Source of the DNA: Ferrimonas futtsuensis DSM 18154
GTDB lineage: Bacteria > Pseudomonadota > Gammaproteobacteria > Enterobacterales > Shewanellaceae
NCBI RefSeq assembly: GCF_000422645.1
Contig: NZ_AUGL01000002.1
Location: 310,001-374,000 of the forward strand
Reading direction: 5' to 3'
Length of the DNA stretch: 64,000 bases
Shown: in pieces, positions 8,573-18,395 of the stretch
How the letters are laid out: each line of letters begins with the position of its first letter
Numbering within the stretch: position 1 is the first letter of the stretch
Made by a program: the position numbers and the translations under genes
The notes under the pieces: model-generated
What the model saw: only the letters and a program-made list of their open reading frames with translations
Told to the model about the DNA's origin: nothing
Databases searched by the model: none

Positions 8573-9217
8573 TTACTTCACTTCGGTCACGAAGCGTTCG
8601 CGGGGAATGCGCACCTTGGCCGCTTTATCCAGGGTGTTGAAGTCCTCGTTGGAGCGCACGCCCACCAGAGCGGTGACCACTGAGGTCAGCCCCTTCTCTT
8701 CCAGGCCCATCAGTTTGTCCAGCTCCTCGGGCAGGAAGCCCTCCACCGGACAGGCGTCCAGCTCCAGCAGACCGCAGGAGAGCAGGAACTGACCGAACAG
8801 CAGATACACCTGCTTCTTCAGCCACTCCTGGCGATCAGCCGGATCCATCCCCTCTACGTAGTTGGTCATCAGGGCGACGCGGTCCGGGTTGACGTCGGTG
8901 CCGCGCACCTCGGCCACCAGTTGCTCCAGCTCCATCACCTCACCGGCACCAAACTCGGTCTTGGCGCAGAACACGAACAGGTGGGAGGCGTCGCGGAACT
9001 TGGGCTGATTGTAATCCCAGGCGGCCTTGGCCAGGCGTGCCTTTTCGTCGGGGTTGGAGATAACAAACAGGTGCCAGGGCTGACTGTTGATGGAGGAGGG
9101 CGCCAAACGCAGGGTGTCGATCAGCGCCTGGATCTTGGTTTCCTCGGCGCCTTGGCTGGCGTCAAACACCTTGGTGGAGTAGCGCTGTTCCAGCACCTGT
9201 TGCAGTGTGTTTATCAT
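8573..9217 (-). CDS. NAD(P)H nitroreductase, NfsB-like
   Basis: A 214-residue nitroreductase-family flavoprotein. The opening QRYSTKVF and the SSINSQPWHLFVI segment are the FMN-binding signatures of oxygen-insensitive NfsB-type enzymes, and a C-terminal IPRERF precedes the end. It should reduce nitroaromatics or quinones with NAD(P)H as a dimer in the cytoplasm. It is a single gene between two convergent neighbours. A distinct paralogue lies at 55948-56604, where it is paired with an HxlR regulator; this copy has no such partner. Confidence 0.88.
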   Translation of the reverse strand: MINTLQQVLEQRYSTKVFDASQGAEETKIQALIDTLRLAPSSINSQPWHLFVISNPDEKARLAKAAWDYNQPKFRDASHLFVFCAKTEFGAGEVMELEQLVAEVRGTDVNPDRVALMTNYVEGMDPADRQEWLKKQVYLLFGQFLLSCGLLELDACPVEGFLPEELDKLMGLEEKGLTSVVTALVGVRSNEDFNTLDKAAKVRIPRERFVTEVK

Positions 9218-9343
9218 GGTTTTGCTTCCTGTTCAGACCAGAGTGTCAGTGTGACCAGAGCCTGAGAAAATTCAAGGAGGCAGATCATGTTGCGGGCTGC
9301 TGACCCTCTGTTGTCATCAGTGCAGGCAGCTGAGTTTCTGGCA

Positions 9344-9372
9344 GAAAAAAAGCCGGCCCAGGGGCCGGCTTA
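9344..9372 (-). terminator. Rho-independent terminator of the M3 peptidase gene
   Basis: On the minus strand an agccggcccc / gggccggct hairpin is followed by a run of seven T residues, directly downstream of the peptidase stop codon at 9393. Confidence 0.85.
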
Positions 9373-9392
9373 TGCAATCTCTACCCAGTGAC

Positions 9393-11543
9393 TTAGAGGG
9401 AGATACCACGGCGCTCCAACAGGGCGGTGGTGTCAGGCTTGCTGCCCTTGAAGTCCAGGTAGGTCTTCATCAGGTCCTGGCTGTTGCCGCGGGACAGGAC
9501 GGTGTCGCGGAAACGCTGACCCATTTCGCGGGTCAGACCGCCGTTGTCACGCATGTGAGCGAAGGCATCGGCGGCCAGGATCTCAGACCACATGTAGGCG
9601 TAGTAACCGGCGGAGTAACCACCTGCAAAGATGTGGGCGAAGTAAGTGGACTTGTAGCGTGGCGGAATCGCTTCCACATCAACGCCGTGCTTGGCCAGGG
9701 CGGCCTTCTCGAAGGCTTCCACGTCGGTGATCTTGGCGGCTTCCTCGGCGCTCAGGGCGTGCCACTCCATGTCCACCAGGGCGGCGGACAGGTACTCCAG
9801 GGTGTCGAAGCCCTGGTTGAACTTACTGGCAGCCAGAACCTTGTCCAACAACTCCTTAGGAATTGGGGCACCGGTGTTGTACTGCTTGGCGTAGTTGGCG
9901 ATCACCTGAGGGTCGGCGGCCCAGTCTTCCTGGAAGGTGGAGGGGAACTCCACGAAGTCACGGGAGACGTTGGTACCGGCCAGGCTTGGGTAGTAAACAT
10001 CGGAAAACAGGCCGTGCACGCCGTGGCCGAACTCATGGAACATGGTGGTCACTTCATCCCAGCTCACCAGCTGAGGCTCGCCTGCGGGGGCCTTGGGGAT
10101 GTTCATCACGTTGATGATGGTCGGCTGGGTGCCCTTCATGTTGGACTGGCTGACGAAGGTGTTCATCCAGGCACCGCCACGCTTGCCTTCACGGGCAAAG
10201 TAGTCGGCGTAGAACAGACCCATGGAGCTGCCGTCCTTGTCGAAGATCTCATACACCTTCACATCCGGGTGGTACACCGGGATGTCGGTGCGCGGCTTCA
10301 GGGTGATGCCGAACAGGCGGTTCATGGTATAGAACACACCATCTTCCAGAACCCGGTTGAACTCGAAGTATTGAGACACCTCGGCAGAGTTGAGGTTGTA
10401 CTCTTTCTGACGCACTTTCTCGGCGTAGTACAGCCAGTCCCAGGGTTTTACTTCGAAGTTGGCCTGGTCCTTGGACGCCATGGCCTTAATGGCTTTGGCT
10501 TCGTTGGCGGCGTTGGTGGCGACCTTAGGTGCCATGGAACCCAGCAGGTCCAGCACCGCTTCGGGAGTCTTGGCCATACTGGTCTGCAACTGGTACTCGG
10601 CCCAGCTGTCGTAACCGAACAGGGCCGCTTTTTCGGCACGCAGCTTCACCAGCTCCAGCAGCACAGGGCGGTTGTCGTACTCACCGCTGGTGGCGCGGTA
10701 GGCAGAGGCACGCCACAGCTTTTCACGCAGGTCGCGGTTGGTCAGGCTGGAGAGGGCGGACTGACGGGTGGTGTTGGTCAGGGTCAGCAGGTAGCCCTCT
10801 TTGCCCGCGTTGTCGGCGGCCAGTTTGGCGGCGTTGATCTCGCCTTTGGACAGGCCATCCAGCTGTTTGACGTCGGTGACCAGCAGGGCGCCGCCCTGAC
10901 TGGCCGCCAAAATGTTGTCACCGAACTGGGTAGTCAGGGTGGACAGTCGCTTGTTCAGCTCGCGGACCTTGGTCTTGTCTGCATCGCTCAGGTTAGCACC
11001 GGCCAGCACGAAGTTCTGGTAGTAGTTCTCCACCAGACGCAGGCCTTCAGGATCCAGGCCCAGCTCGTTACGCTGGTCGTAGACGGACTTTACGCGCTTG
11101 AACAGCGTGTCGTTCAGATAGATGTTGTCGTTGTGCTCGGAGAATTGGGGGCCCATCTCGGCGGCCAGTGCCTGACGGGCGTCGTTGCTGGTGGAGCCCA
11201 CCAGGTTGTAGAACACGCTGGCGGAACGGCTCAGCAGCTCACCGGTTTTCTCCATCGCCACCACGGTGTTCTCAAAAGTGGGGGCGTCCGGGTTGTTGGC
11301 GATCGCGCCCACTTCGGCCAACTGGGCGACCATGCCCGCTTCCATGGCGGGCTTGAAGTGGCTGTCGTCAATCTTGGTGAAATCCGGGGCGCGGTAGAGC
11401 AGGGTGCTCTCGTTCTTCAGAGGGTTGCTGTCGGCCAGCTGGGCCACCTGGGCGGTGTCGGTCACGGTGTTGGTATCCACTGAAGTGCAGGCAGCAAGCG
11501 ACAGCATCACCGCTGACGCAAGCAGAGTTTTACGAAGCATCAT
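9393..11543 (-). CDS. M3 family metallopeptidase, Dcp/oligopeptidase-A-like lipoprotein
   Basis: A 716-residue zinc peptidase of family M3 with the HExxH motif HEFGH at residues 503-507, followed by the FVEFPSTFQEDW region that normally carries the third zinc ligand. The N-terminus has a lipoprotein signal with an LAAC lipobox (Cys19), so it is exported and lipid-anchored, unlike cytoplasmic OpdA. It probably cleaves dipeptides or short peptides in the periplasm. The gene is monocistronic, with a terminator right after the stop. A long opposite-strand frame covers the same DNA and is a shadow of biased codon use. Confidence 0.92.
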   Translation of the reverse strand: MMLRKTLLASAVMLSLAACTSVDTNTVTDTAQVAQLADSNPLKNESTLLYRAPDFTKIDDSHFKPAMEAGMVAQLAEVGAIANNPDAPTFENTVVAMEKTGELLSRSASVFYNLVGSTSNDARQALAAEMGPQFSEHNDNIYLNDTLFKRVKSVYDQRNELGLDPEGLRLVENYYQNFVLAGANLSDADKTKVRELNKRLSTLTTQFGDNILAASQGGALLVTDVKQLDGLSKGEINAAKLAADNAGKEGYLLTLTNTTRQSALSSLTNRDLREKLWRASAYRATSGEYDNRPVLLELVKLRAEKAALFGYDSWAEYQLQTSMAKTPEAVLDLLGSMAPKVATNAANEAKAIKAMASKDQANFEVKPWDWLYYAEKVRQKEYNLNSAEVSQYFEFNRVLEDGVFYTMNRLFGITLKPRTDIPVYHPDVKVYEIFDKDGSSMGLFYADYFAREGKRGGAWMNTFVSQSNMKGTQPTIINVMNIPKAPAGEPQLVSWDEVTTMFHEFGHGVHGLFSDVYYPSLAGTNVSRDFVEFPSTFQEDWAADPQVIANYAKQYNTGAPIPKELLDKVLAASKFNQGFDTLEYLSAALVDMEWHALSAEEAAKITDVEAFEKAALAKHGVDVEAIPPRYKSTYFAHIFAGGYSAGYYAYMWSEILAADAFAHMRDNGGLTREMGQRFRDTVLSRGNSQDLMKTYLDFKGSKPDTTALLERRGISL

Positions 11544-11674
11544 ATCTTCCTTCTTGAATGGCTTGTCGCGTTCGCCCCAAGGACGGGAGCGCCTTTGGCT
11601 GCGGGCGTTCTAGTTATGTTCTCTGTGTTAGCAGACAGAGTCTGGCGATACCTTATCGTAAAGGGGGGGTGAAC

Positions 11675-11697
11675 GAAAATCCCCGGATGCCGGGATC
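11675..11697 (-). terminator. Terminator of the LysR regulator gene
   Basis: On the minus strand, atcccgg, a CAT loop and ccggggat form a hairpin followed by TTTT, about 25 bases after the regulator stop. Confidence 0.7.
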
Positions 11698-11720
11698 TGT
11701 AATCAAGTGTTACAGTTCGC

Positions 11721-12599
11721 TCAGCTTTTCGGCGAAAGCGCGCTTGTCAGATAGTCGATCAGCACACGAACCCGTTTGGGAGGTTCGTTTTCGCGGTAGA
11801 GCAGGTGGATGGGCGCCGGTCTGGGTGACTGTGTTTCCAACAGTTGCACCAGATTCCCTCGGGCCAGCTCCTCCTCGACCAGTAACCTCGGTTGAAACAC
11901 CACGCCGGCTCCGGCTTTTGCGGCGGCCAGCAGCGCATCGCCGCTGTTGGCCACCAGTCTTGCCTGCCCCTTATCAAAGGCGGTGGGCGCGCCCCACTGG
12001 CTGGCGCGACGCCGGCCGAAGTCGAAGCCCAGACAGGCGTGATCTTCGAGGCTGGCCAGCGAATCAGGGGTACCGTGTCGCGCCAGGTAGTCCGGGCTGG
12101 CGCAATAGATCAGCTCATAGCTGCCCAGAGGGCGGGCGATGAGAGAGGAGTCCGCCAACGCGCCGATGCGCACCACCAGATCCGTGGGGTGATGGAAGGG
12201 GTCCACCAGGCTGTTCTCCAGGGTCAGTTCCACATTGATCTTGGGGTGATCTTCCAGAAAGCCCGCCAACAGAGGAGCCAGCACCCGGCTGCCGTAGGTG
12301 ACCGGGGAGTTGAGTTTCACCGTGCCCTCTGGGGCTTGGCTGCGCTGCTGCAGGGTCTGCTCTGCAGTATGCAGCTCTCGAAGCAGCCGCTGGCACTCGG
12401 TGTAATAGAGTTGGCCGGATTCTGTGAGGGATTGGCGGCGGGTAGTGCGGTTGATCAGCCTGACCTGAAGGTGCTGTTCCAGTGAGCGTATGTGTTTACC
12501 CACCATGGTGGCAGTAATGGCATGGGTACTGGCGGCAGCGGCGAAGCTGCCCTGTTCGGCGGCGGTGACAAACACCTGCATGCTCTTCAGTCGATCCAT
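11721..12599 (-). CDS. LysR family transcriptional regulator
   Basis: A 292-residue regulator. The ATG at 12599 gives the normal LysR opening MDRLKSMQVFVTAAEQGSF; the frame extends 17 residues upstream without matching the family, so those are left out. It has an N-terminal winged helix-turn-helix (residues 1-60) and a periplasmic-binding-like effector domain. It is divergent from the monooxygenase/oxidoreductase pair at 12704-14002, the usual arrangement for a LysR protein and its target genes, with the shared control region at 12600-12703. The effector cannot be predicted. Confidence 0.9.
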   Translation of the reverse strand: MDRLKSMQVFVTAAEQGSFAAAASTHAITATMVGKHIRSLEQHLQVRLINRTTRRQSLTESGQLYYTECQRLLRELHTAEQTLQQRSQAPEGTVKLNSPVTYGSRVLAPLLAGFLEDHPKINVELTLENSLVDPFHHPTDLVVRIGALADSSLIARPLGSYELIYCASPDYLARHGTPDSLASLEDHACLGFDFGRRRASQWGAPTAFDKGQARLVANSGDALLAAAKAGAGVVFQPRLLVEEELARGNLVQLLETQSPRPAPIHLLYRENEPPKRVRVLIDYLTSALSPKS

Positions 12600-12703
12600 G
12601 ATTAGAAACTTTTGGTTTGCAATAAAGTGAACAAATGGTGGTTTATCCATTTGGGAGAGTCAACTACAGTGGCGCTTTGATATCACTATCCAGGAAAGGT
12701 CGT

Positions 12704-13003
12704 ATGGATCAGGGGCTGTTTATCACCGCCGAACTCAGGGTTAAACCCGATGTCTCTCTGGAGCTGGCCAAATTGGCCATCTTCCGCTTCTGCCGGGACA
12801 TGGAGTCGGAGCCGGGCTGCTCCTTGGCCCTGCCGCTTCAGGACAGAGAGGATCCCCGCAAATTCATTCTGTGGGAGCGTTATGACGATGAAGCGGCCCA
12901 CCAGGCCCACTTCGATGCCGAGCATACCCAGAGGTTCATCCAACAAGGTCTGACCGAGCTGGTGCAGGCATTCCAGTCTGAGCTGTTGATTCCGGAGTTG
13001 TAA
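12704..13003 (+). CDS. Antibiotic biosynthesis monooxygenase (ABM) family protein
   Basis: A 99-residue dimeric ferredoxin-like alpha+beta barrel protein of the ABM/YgiN type. The start at ATG 12704 has AGGAAAGG eight bases upstream; the frame runs further but without similarity. Hallmarks are the FRFCRDMESEPGC region and the FILWERYDDEAAHQAHF segment. Members act as cofactor-free quinol monooxygenases or heme-degrading enzymes. It lies four bases before the Gfo/Idh gene and divergent from the LysR gene, so the three probably form one regulatory unit. Confidence 0.8.
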   Translation: MDQGLFITAELRVKPDVSLELAKLAIFRFCRDMESEPGCSLALPLQDREDPRKFILWERYDDEAAHQAHFDAEHTQRFIQQGLTELVQAFQSELLIPEL

Positions 13004-13006
13004 TCG

Positions 13007-14002
13007 ATGAGTACACCACTTCGCTGGGGCATCCTGGGCACCAGTTTTATCTCCGGGGTGATGGCCGATGCCATCACTGCAGAGGGGCAGACCCGGATTC
13101 AGGCGGTGGCCGGCCGTCATTCTGAGCGGCTGGATCAGTTCGCCGACCAGTACGGCATTGAGCAGCGTTACCAGGACTACGATGCGTTGATCGCCAACCC
13201 TGAGATCGACATCGTCTATATCGCCCTGCCCAATCATCTGCACCATGAGTATGTGGTCAAAGCCGCCAAGGCCGGTAAGGCAATCCTGTGCGAGAAATCC
13301 CTGTCTGTGGATATGGCCGGCACCGAGGCTGCGCTGAGCGCCGTGGCGGACGCCGGCGTCTTCTTTGCTGAGGGGCTGATGTACCTGAATCATCCGGTTA
13401 TCGCCAGGGCGGTTGAGCTGGTAAACAAGGGCTGCTTGGGCGAGATCAAGGCGATTCATGCCAGCTACAGCGCCGCCATCAGCCAGTTTGTTAATCCGGG
13501 CAGCAAGGGTACCCTCTACAATCTGGGGTGCTATCCGGCCTCCCTGGTCCAGCTGATGCTGCAACAAACCGGATTGGGGAATCCCTTCGAGGGGGCTCAG
13601 ATTCAGGCCCTGGGGCGCCGTGGAGACGATGGCAACATCTGTGAATCCGCCGCCAGTCTGCGACTGCGCAACGGTGTGGCCGTTCAGCTGCACAGCGCCG
13701 AGGACTACGGTCTCCACTGGCAGTTCACCCTGGTGGGCAGCGACGCCAGCATGAGGATGATCAGCAACCCATGGTTGCCTGGCGCAACCAACACCCTGCA
13801 ATTGATGCCCCATGAACAGCCCCCCGAAACCATAGAGGTGGCGGGAGAGGGAGATGCCTTCCTCTACCAGGTGCAGGCGGTGCGCCAGGCTTTGGAGGCG
13901 GGGCAGTCCCGGTTGGCTCGGCCGGCGGCGACGCCGGAGGACTCTCGGGAGATCATGGCGCTGCTCACTCGCTGGGAGGCGGCGACGGTCACGCCGAGCT
14001 AA
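13007..14002 (+). CDS. Gfo/Idh/MocA family NAD(P)-dependent oxidoreductase
   Basis: A 331-residue protein with an N-terminal NAD(P)-binding domain (WGILGTSFIS), the ALPNHLHHEYVVKAAKAGK stretch, and CEKSLS at residues 95-100 where most members read EKP; Lys97 is the conserved catalytic lysine. The C-terminal half is the Gfo/Idh/MocA substrate domain. It should oxidise or reduce a sugar, inositol or similar polyol; the substrate is not predictable. It forms a two-gene operon with the ABM protein and is closed by a terminator. Confidence 0.88.
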   Translation: MSTPLRWGILGTSFISGVMADAITAEGQTRIQAVAGRHSERLDQFADQYGIEQRYQDYDALIANPEIDIVYIALPNHLHHEYVVKAAKAGKAILCEKSLSVDMAGTEAALSAVADAGVFFAEGLMYLNHPVIARAVELVNKGCLGEIKAIHASYSAAISQFVNPGSKGTLYNLGCYPASLVQLMLQQTGLGNPFEGAQIQALGRRGDDGNICESAASLRLRNGVAVQLHSAEDYGLHWQFTLVGSDASMRMISNPWLPGATNTLQLMPHEQPPETIEVAGEGDAFLYQVQAVRQALEAGQSRLARPAATPEDSREIMALLTRWEAATVTPS

Positions 14003-14011
14003 TGCTGCACC

Positions 14012-14037
14012 GACCCGCCATTGGCGGGTCTTTTGTT
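14012..14037 (+). terminator. Terminator after the Gfo/Idh gene
   Basis: A perfect 8-bp stem (gacccgcc / ggcgggtc) with a short loop is followed by TTTT, ten bases after the stop codon. Confidence 0.85.
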
Positions 14038-14172
14038 GTCCGGAGCGGGTCCGGGAGCATGCCGCCAGGCTGGTGGTTAAGTTGGCCGGCCGGTCAGGGT
14101 AAACAGTGATGTTGCCAGGGCGACGGCGGTGCTAAGGTAATAGCATTCCGTTTTGCTTCCTCTTCCGCGACT

Positions 14173-15342
14173 ATGCTGACCGCCTTTGCCATTGAAAACT
14201 ATCGTTCCATTCGCAGCCTGCGCATTCCCCTCGGACCGTTGACGCTGATCACCGGAGGCAATGGCTGTGGCAAGTCCAACCTGTATCGTGCCCTGAGGCT
14301 GTTGGCGGAAACCGCGCAGGGAGGTGTGGTCAGCGCGTTGGCCCGCGAGGGGGGATTGCTCTCCACCATGTGGGCCGGCCCCGATGAGATCACCGGCGGT
14401 ATGCGCCGCGGCGAGGTGGCGATTCAGGGGACGGGACGCAACCGTCATTCCAGATTGAGGCTGGGGTTTACCGGAGAGCCGTTCAGTTACGCCATCAGCC
14501 TGGGGATGCCCGAGCCTGTTCCGCGCAGCGTCTTCAACCTGGACCCTGAAGTCAAACGGGAGTCCATCTGGAGCAGCCATCGCTGGCGCCCGGCGTCTGA
14601 ACTGGTCAGCCGTCAGGGGCCCCTGGTGAAGACCCGCGACGGGGGCGGCTTTCGGGTGGTCAGTCAGCACCTGCCTGCGTACGACAGCATGTTTGACCAG
14701 GTGGCGGATATTCAGGCCACGCCGGAGTTGTTTGCCATGAGGGAGGCGATCCGCCGCTGGCGATTCTACGATCATTTTCGCACTGATCCGGGGGCGCCCG
14801 CCCGCCAGGCACAGATCGGCAGTCGTACGCCGGTACTGCATCATGATGGCAGAGACCTGGCCGCGGCCCTGCAGACCATCCGTGAAGTGGGTGATGCCGA
14901 CGGGTTGGATGAGGCTATCCACAGGGCGTTTCCTGGCTCGAGACTGAATGTCGACATCAGCCCAGATAACCGATTTACCCTGAGTTTGTTGCAGCCGGGA
15001 ATGCTGCGCCCGCTGACGGCGGCTGAGCTCTCCGATGGCACCCTGCGTTACCTGCTGTTGTCCGCGGCCCTGCTCACCCCCAGGCCCCCCAACCTGATGG
15101 TGCTGAACGAGCCGGAAACCAGTCTGCACCCGGATCTGTTGCCTGCCCTGGGACAATTGATCATCAACGCTTCGGCTCACAGCCAGGTGTGGGTGATCTC
15201 CCACGCTCCCAGGCTGATTGCTGCCCTGGAAAAGAGTTCAGACTGTCACTCCATCGAGCTGCACAAGCCCCATGGAGAGACCGACATTCTCGGGCAGTCG
15301 AGACTGGATGCCCCCCCCTGGAGTTGGCCGGCAGGGCTGTAG
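14173..15342 (+). CDS. AAA-type ATPase of the SMC/RecF-like class
   Basis: A 389-residue ABC-like ATPase opening with FAIENYRSIRSLRIPLGPL, typical of RecF/OLD-like proteins that start at a beta-strand before the Walker A motif. Walker A is GGNGCGKSN (about residues 28-36), Walker B is LMVLNEPETSLHP, and ISHAPRL follows. There is no TOPRIM nuclease domain as in OLD proteins and no long coiled coil. Stand-alone members of this group are uncharacterised; some are phage-defence ATPases, but no effector gene lies next to this one, so I assign no such role. Confidence 0.8.
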   Translation: MLTAFAIENYRSIRSLRIPLGPLTLITGGNGCGKSNLYRALRLLAETAQGGVVSALAREGGLLSTMWAGPDEITGGMRRGEVAIQGTGRNRHSRLRLGFTGEPFSYAISLGMPEPVPRSVFNLDPEVKRESIWSSHRWRPASELVSRQGPLVKTRDGGGFRVVSQHLPAYDSMFDQVADIQATPELFAMREAIRRWRFYDHFRTDPGAPARQAQIGSRTPVLHHDGRDLAAALQTIREVGDADGLDEAIHRAFPGSRLNVDISPDNRFTLSLLQPGMLRPLTAAELSDGTLRYLLLSAALLTPRPPNLMVLNEPETSLHPDLLPALGQLIINASAHSQVWVISHAPRLIAALEKSSDCHSIELHKPHGETDILGQSRLDAPPWSWPAGL

Positions 15343-15367
15343 GGGCGAACCAGGGCTTTCGGCGGCG

Positions 15368-15724
15368 TCAGTCGATGATCAGCTTGCCGCGGTACATCTG
15401 CATCTGGCAGTGGAAGGCGTATTCCCCTTTGTCCAAGGCGGGAAGTTGAATCTCGGTGTGGTGGCCGATGGGGAGGGTGACACTCAGTCCAAGTTCAGGA
15501 AACTGAACCAGCTCTGCGCAGGGGGAGGTGTCCTGACGCAGAAAACGCAAGGTCAGGGTTTGCCCCACCGAGGCATGCACCCGTGCCGGTTGGTAGACCC
15601 CGTTGGCCACCACAATGGCGATGGGGCGGTCGTTTCTCGCTTGCGCCTGAGCCGGCGTATCGAGCCAGAACCACCAAACGATGAGGCCGATGATCATCAG
15701 GGCTGCCAGGTTGAACCACAACAT
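15368..15724 (-). CDS. Membrane-anchored cupredoxin-domain protein
   Basis: A 118-residue protein with one N-terminal membrane anchor (residues 4-22) and a periplasmic cupredoxin domain. Likely copper ligands are Cys69 (QDTSPCAEL) and the H105-C-Q-M108 cluster near the end, similar to EfeO-type and copper-resistance cupredoxins. It lies 14 bases downstream of copA on the same strand, so it should be co-transcribed and may accept or buffer copper exported by the pump. No separate promoter is visible. Confidence 0.82.
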   Translation of the reverse strand: MLWFNLAALMIIGLIVWWFWLDTPAQAQARNDRPIAIVVANGVYQPARVHASVGQTLTLRFLRQDTSPCAELVQFPELGLSVTLPIGHHTEIQLPALDKGEYAFHCQMQMYRGKLIID

Positions 15725-15738
15725 CTCGCGTCTTCTCC

Positions 15739-18024
15739 TTACTGGGGTCTGGTTGGCGTAAACCAGCGCAACCGGTTGGCGTTGGTCACCACGGTGACTG
15801 AGGAGAACGCCATGGCAGCTCCGGCCACCACCGGATTGAGTAACAGGCCAAACAGGGGGTACAGGATGCCGGCGGCGATCGGTACACCGGCGGCGTTGTA
15901 GATAAAGGCCCCGAACAGGTTTTGTTTGATGTTTTTCAGGGTGGCTTTGCTCACCTCCACAGCGTCTGACAGGCCGTGAAGCGAGCCGCGCATCAGGGTG
16001 ATGTCGGCGCTCTCCATGGCTACGTCGGTACCGGTGCCGATGGCAAAGCCAACGTCAGCTTGTGCCAATGCGGGCGCATCGTTGATGCCATCGCCGACCA
16101 TGCCCACGATATGACCGGCCTCTTGCAACTGCTGCACCTTGAGTGCCTTCTGCTCCGGAAGGACTTCGGCGAACAGATCATCGATGCCGACGCTCTTCGC
16201 CACCGCCATGGCGGTCTCCCGGTTGTCGCCACTGAGCATCACCACCTTGATCCCTTTCTCCTTGAGTCGGCCTATGGCATCGGCGGCACCTGGCTTGATG
16301 GGGTCGGCGATGGCAATGATGGCGCTCAGCTGGCCTTCGACGGCGAGGTAGATTGGGGTCTTGGCGTCTCTTGCCAATGATTGGGATTGGCTTTGGTGGT
16401 GGTTCAGGGCGACGCCGCGGTCTGCCATCAGTTTCTCATTGCCAAAGAGCAGGGGTTTGCCATCGACTCTGGCTTCGACGCCATGACCGGCAATGGCATT
16501 GAATTCCTCCAGTACTCCCGGCTCAATGCCCCTTTCCCTGGCAGACTCCATAATGGCCATGGCCAGGGGGTGCTCGGACCCGGACTCCAGAGTGGCGGCC
16601 AGGGCCATCACCTCCTGCTCGTCTCGGCTGCCGGTTAAAATCAGATCCGTCACCCTTGGGGAGCCTTGGGTGATGGTACCGGTTTTATCCAGTACCATGA
16701 CGTCTATCTTCGAGGCGGTTTGCAGTGCCTCACCGTTGCGGATCAGCACTCCGACCTCGGCAGCCTTGCCAATGCCGACGATCACCGAGATTGGGGTTGC
16801 CAGGCCCAGAGCACAAGGACAGGCGATGATCAGGACGGTCGTGGCGGAGACCATGGCGAAGCCAATCGCGGGATCCGGACCAAAGTTCATCCATACCATG
16901 GCGCTGACGACGGCGATGATCATGATGGAGGGAACAAAGTAGGCGGAGATCACGTCTGCCAGTCTGCTGATGGGAGGCTTGGAGTTTTGTGCCTGTTTCA
17001 CCATGGCGATGATCTGAGACAGGGCGGTATCCGCCCCGACGCGCTGAGCGGTAAACAGCAGGCTGCCGGTACGATTCAGGGTGCCTGCCGCTAACGGATC
17101 GTCGACCTTTTTCTCTACCGGCATGGGCTCTCCGGTGAGCATGGATTCGTCCACGGCAGAGTGGCCCTGGGTCACTCTGCCGTCCACCGGCACCTTTTCG
17201 CCAGGCCGAATACGCAGGGTGTCGCCTACCACCACCTGCTCAATAGGCAGATCCACTTCCTGGCCATTTCGGACCACCCTGGCCGTCTTCGGTTGCAAAC
17301 CTATCAGGCGTTGAATCGCCTCCGAGGTTCGTCCTCGCGCCCTCACTTCCAATGCCAGCCCCAGGTTAACCAGGCCGATGATCATGGCGGTGGCTTCGAA
17401 ATAGAGGTGCCTGGCCACCAAGGGGAGCAGTTCCGGCTGCACCACCACCACCATGGAGTAGAGCCAGGCGGTGCCGGTCCCCAGGGCGATCAAAGTGTCC
17501 ATGGTGGCAGCGTGATTCCTGAACGCCTGCCAGGCCCCGGCATAGAAGTGTCCGCCGGAGAAGACCATGGCAGCCAACGTCAGCAGACCAACCACCAGCC
17601 AAGCCAGACGCTGGCCTCCGGTCGTCACTGTCATCTCTCCTCCCAGCAGTCCGTAGAGCATAAGCGGCACACCGAGGCCGAGCGCGACTGCGACCTTTCT
17701 GAATAGGCCCCTCTGGTAGGCCTTATCTGCCTGTTCACGCTCCTGCAGGGCCTTACTCTCCTGCTGATTGGGTATGGGGCGGGCGCCATACCCTGCCTTT
17801 TCGATGGCCAGAATCAGGGCCTCCTGGGGTGCGCTGCCCTTAATGGCCACGGTGCGAAGGGCGAAATTCATGGTGACATGCTCCACCCCGGGCACCCGGG
17901 CAAGGGCCATTTCGATTTTGTCCACACAGCTGGCACAGCTGACTCCGTCTATCATCAGTTCGCTGTGGGTGTCCCGGTTTGGGTTCGGGGTTGTGGGGGG
18001 AGCGGTGTGTGGCGTCGGCGTCAT
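15739..18024 (-). CDS. copA: Cu(+)-exporting P1B-type ATPase
   Basis: A 761-residue heavy-metal ATPase. It has a single N-terminal HMA domain with the CxxC copper site (Cys30, Cys33 in GVSCASC), the transmembrane CPC motif (Cys402-Pro403-Cys404), the phosphorylated Asp446 in DKTGT, the TGE loop, the HP motif in [10 protein letters not shown], and the [10 protein letters not shown] hinge. CPC identifies a Cu(+)/Ag(+) exporter. The ATG at 18024 is preceded by AAGGA. A CueR/MerR-type promoter lies about 110 bases upstream and a cupredoxin gene follows, so this is a copper-induced efflux operon. The regulator gene is not in the window. Confidence 0.95.
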   Translation of the reverse strand: MTPTPHTAPPTTPNPNRDTHSELMIDGVSCASCVDKIEMALARVPGVEHVTMNFALRTVAIKGSAPQEALILAIEKAGYGARPIPNQQESKALQEREQADKAYQRGLFRKVAVALGLGVPLMLYGLLGGEMTVTTGGQRLAWLVVGLLTLAAMVFSGGHFYAGAWQAFRNHAATMDTLIALGTGTAWLYSMVVVVQPELLPLVARHLYFEATAMIIGLVNLGLALEVRARGRTSEAIQRLIGLQPKTARVVRNGQEVDLPIEQVVVGDTLRIRPGEKVPVDGRVTQGHSAVDESMLTGEPMPVEKKVDDPLAAGTLNRTGSLLFTAQRVGADTALSQIIAMVKQAQNSKPPISRLADVISAYFVPSIMIIAVVSAMVWMNFGPDPAIGFAMVSATTVLIIACPCALGLATPISVIVGIGKAAEVGVLIRNGEALQTASKIDVMVLDKTGTITQGSPRVTDLILTGSRDEQEVMALAATLESGSEHPLAMAIMESARERGIEPGVLEEFNAIAGHGVEARVDGKPLLFGNEKLMADRGVALNHHQSQSQSLARDAKTPIYLAVEGQLSAIIAIADPIKPGAADAIGRLKEKGIKVVMLSGDNRETAMAVAKSVGIDDLFAEVLPEQKALKVQQLQEAGHIVGMVGDGINDAPALAQADVGFAIGTGTDVAMESADITLMRGSLHGLSDAVEVSKATLKNIKQNLFGAFIYNAAGVPIAAGILYPLFGLLLNPVVAGAAMAFSSVTVVTNANRLRWFTPTRPQ

Positions 18025-18395
18025 CGTTGTATTCCTTTATTGCCACCTATAAGGCAGCCGCGAACCAATACTGGTCAGGATAGGGCACCATCTGTCACCG
18101 GACTGTGGGTTGCGGCGGAGAGTTGCCCCAGTTGCCACTATAGACCCTCCTGTCGCGGGAGGGTCAAACGACTGATACTGGCTGAGCTCTTTGAACAATG
18201 ACGCCGGAGCTTTGGTTCTGCCGTGAGCAAATGCGCTCTTATCCTAGGCGCACAGCCGGTAGCCTTGGTTCACTGGTATGAGGTCTTTGGGTGAAGCAAT
18301 GTTCGTGCTCGCTGTCACAAAACGGCTTAAATTTGGGTGGTAGCGTGTCTTAATGGTTTTCAGGATGTAAGTCATGACCCAAGGAGAGTGTGACC
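18025..18395. other. Intergenic region between copA and the 76-residue ORF
   Basis: This divergent 370-base gap holds the copA leader and its CueR-type promoter (18137-18167). From about 18170 to 18380 I see no ORF, clear hairpin or repeat; the ribosome site of the small plus-strand gene is at 18381. Confidence 0.6.
18137..18167 (-). promoter_or_regulatory. CueR/MerR-type copper-responsive promoter of copA
   Basis: Read on the minus strand there is a -35 box TTGACC (18167-18162), a 19-base spacer (18161-18143) and a -10 box TATAGT (18142-18137). The overlong 19-base spacer is diagnostic of MerR-family promoters. The spacer is filled by the inverted repeat gaccctcc / ggagggtc (one extra base inside), matching the ACCTTCC-GGAAGGT layout of CueR operators. 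Transcription would begin near 18130 and run into copA. Confidence 0.88.

Noticed and set aside
9372-11483. 703-codon plus-strand frame opposite the M3 peptidase
   Set aside because: It lies wholly antisense to a gene with clear motifs and is rich in Gly, Val, His and Gln, the usual signature of a mirrored GC-rich frame.
14173-15342. AAA ATPase considered as a phage-defence gene
   Set aside because: No nuclease domain and no adjacent effector or mobile-element genes; the evidence supports only an ATPase.
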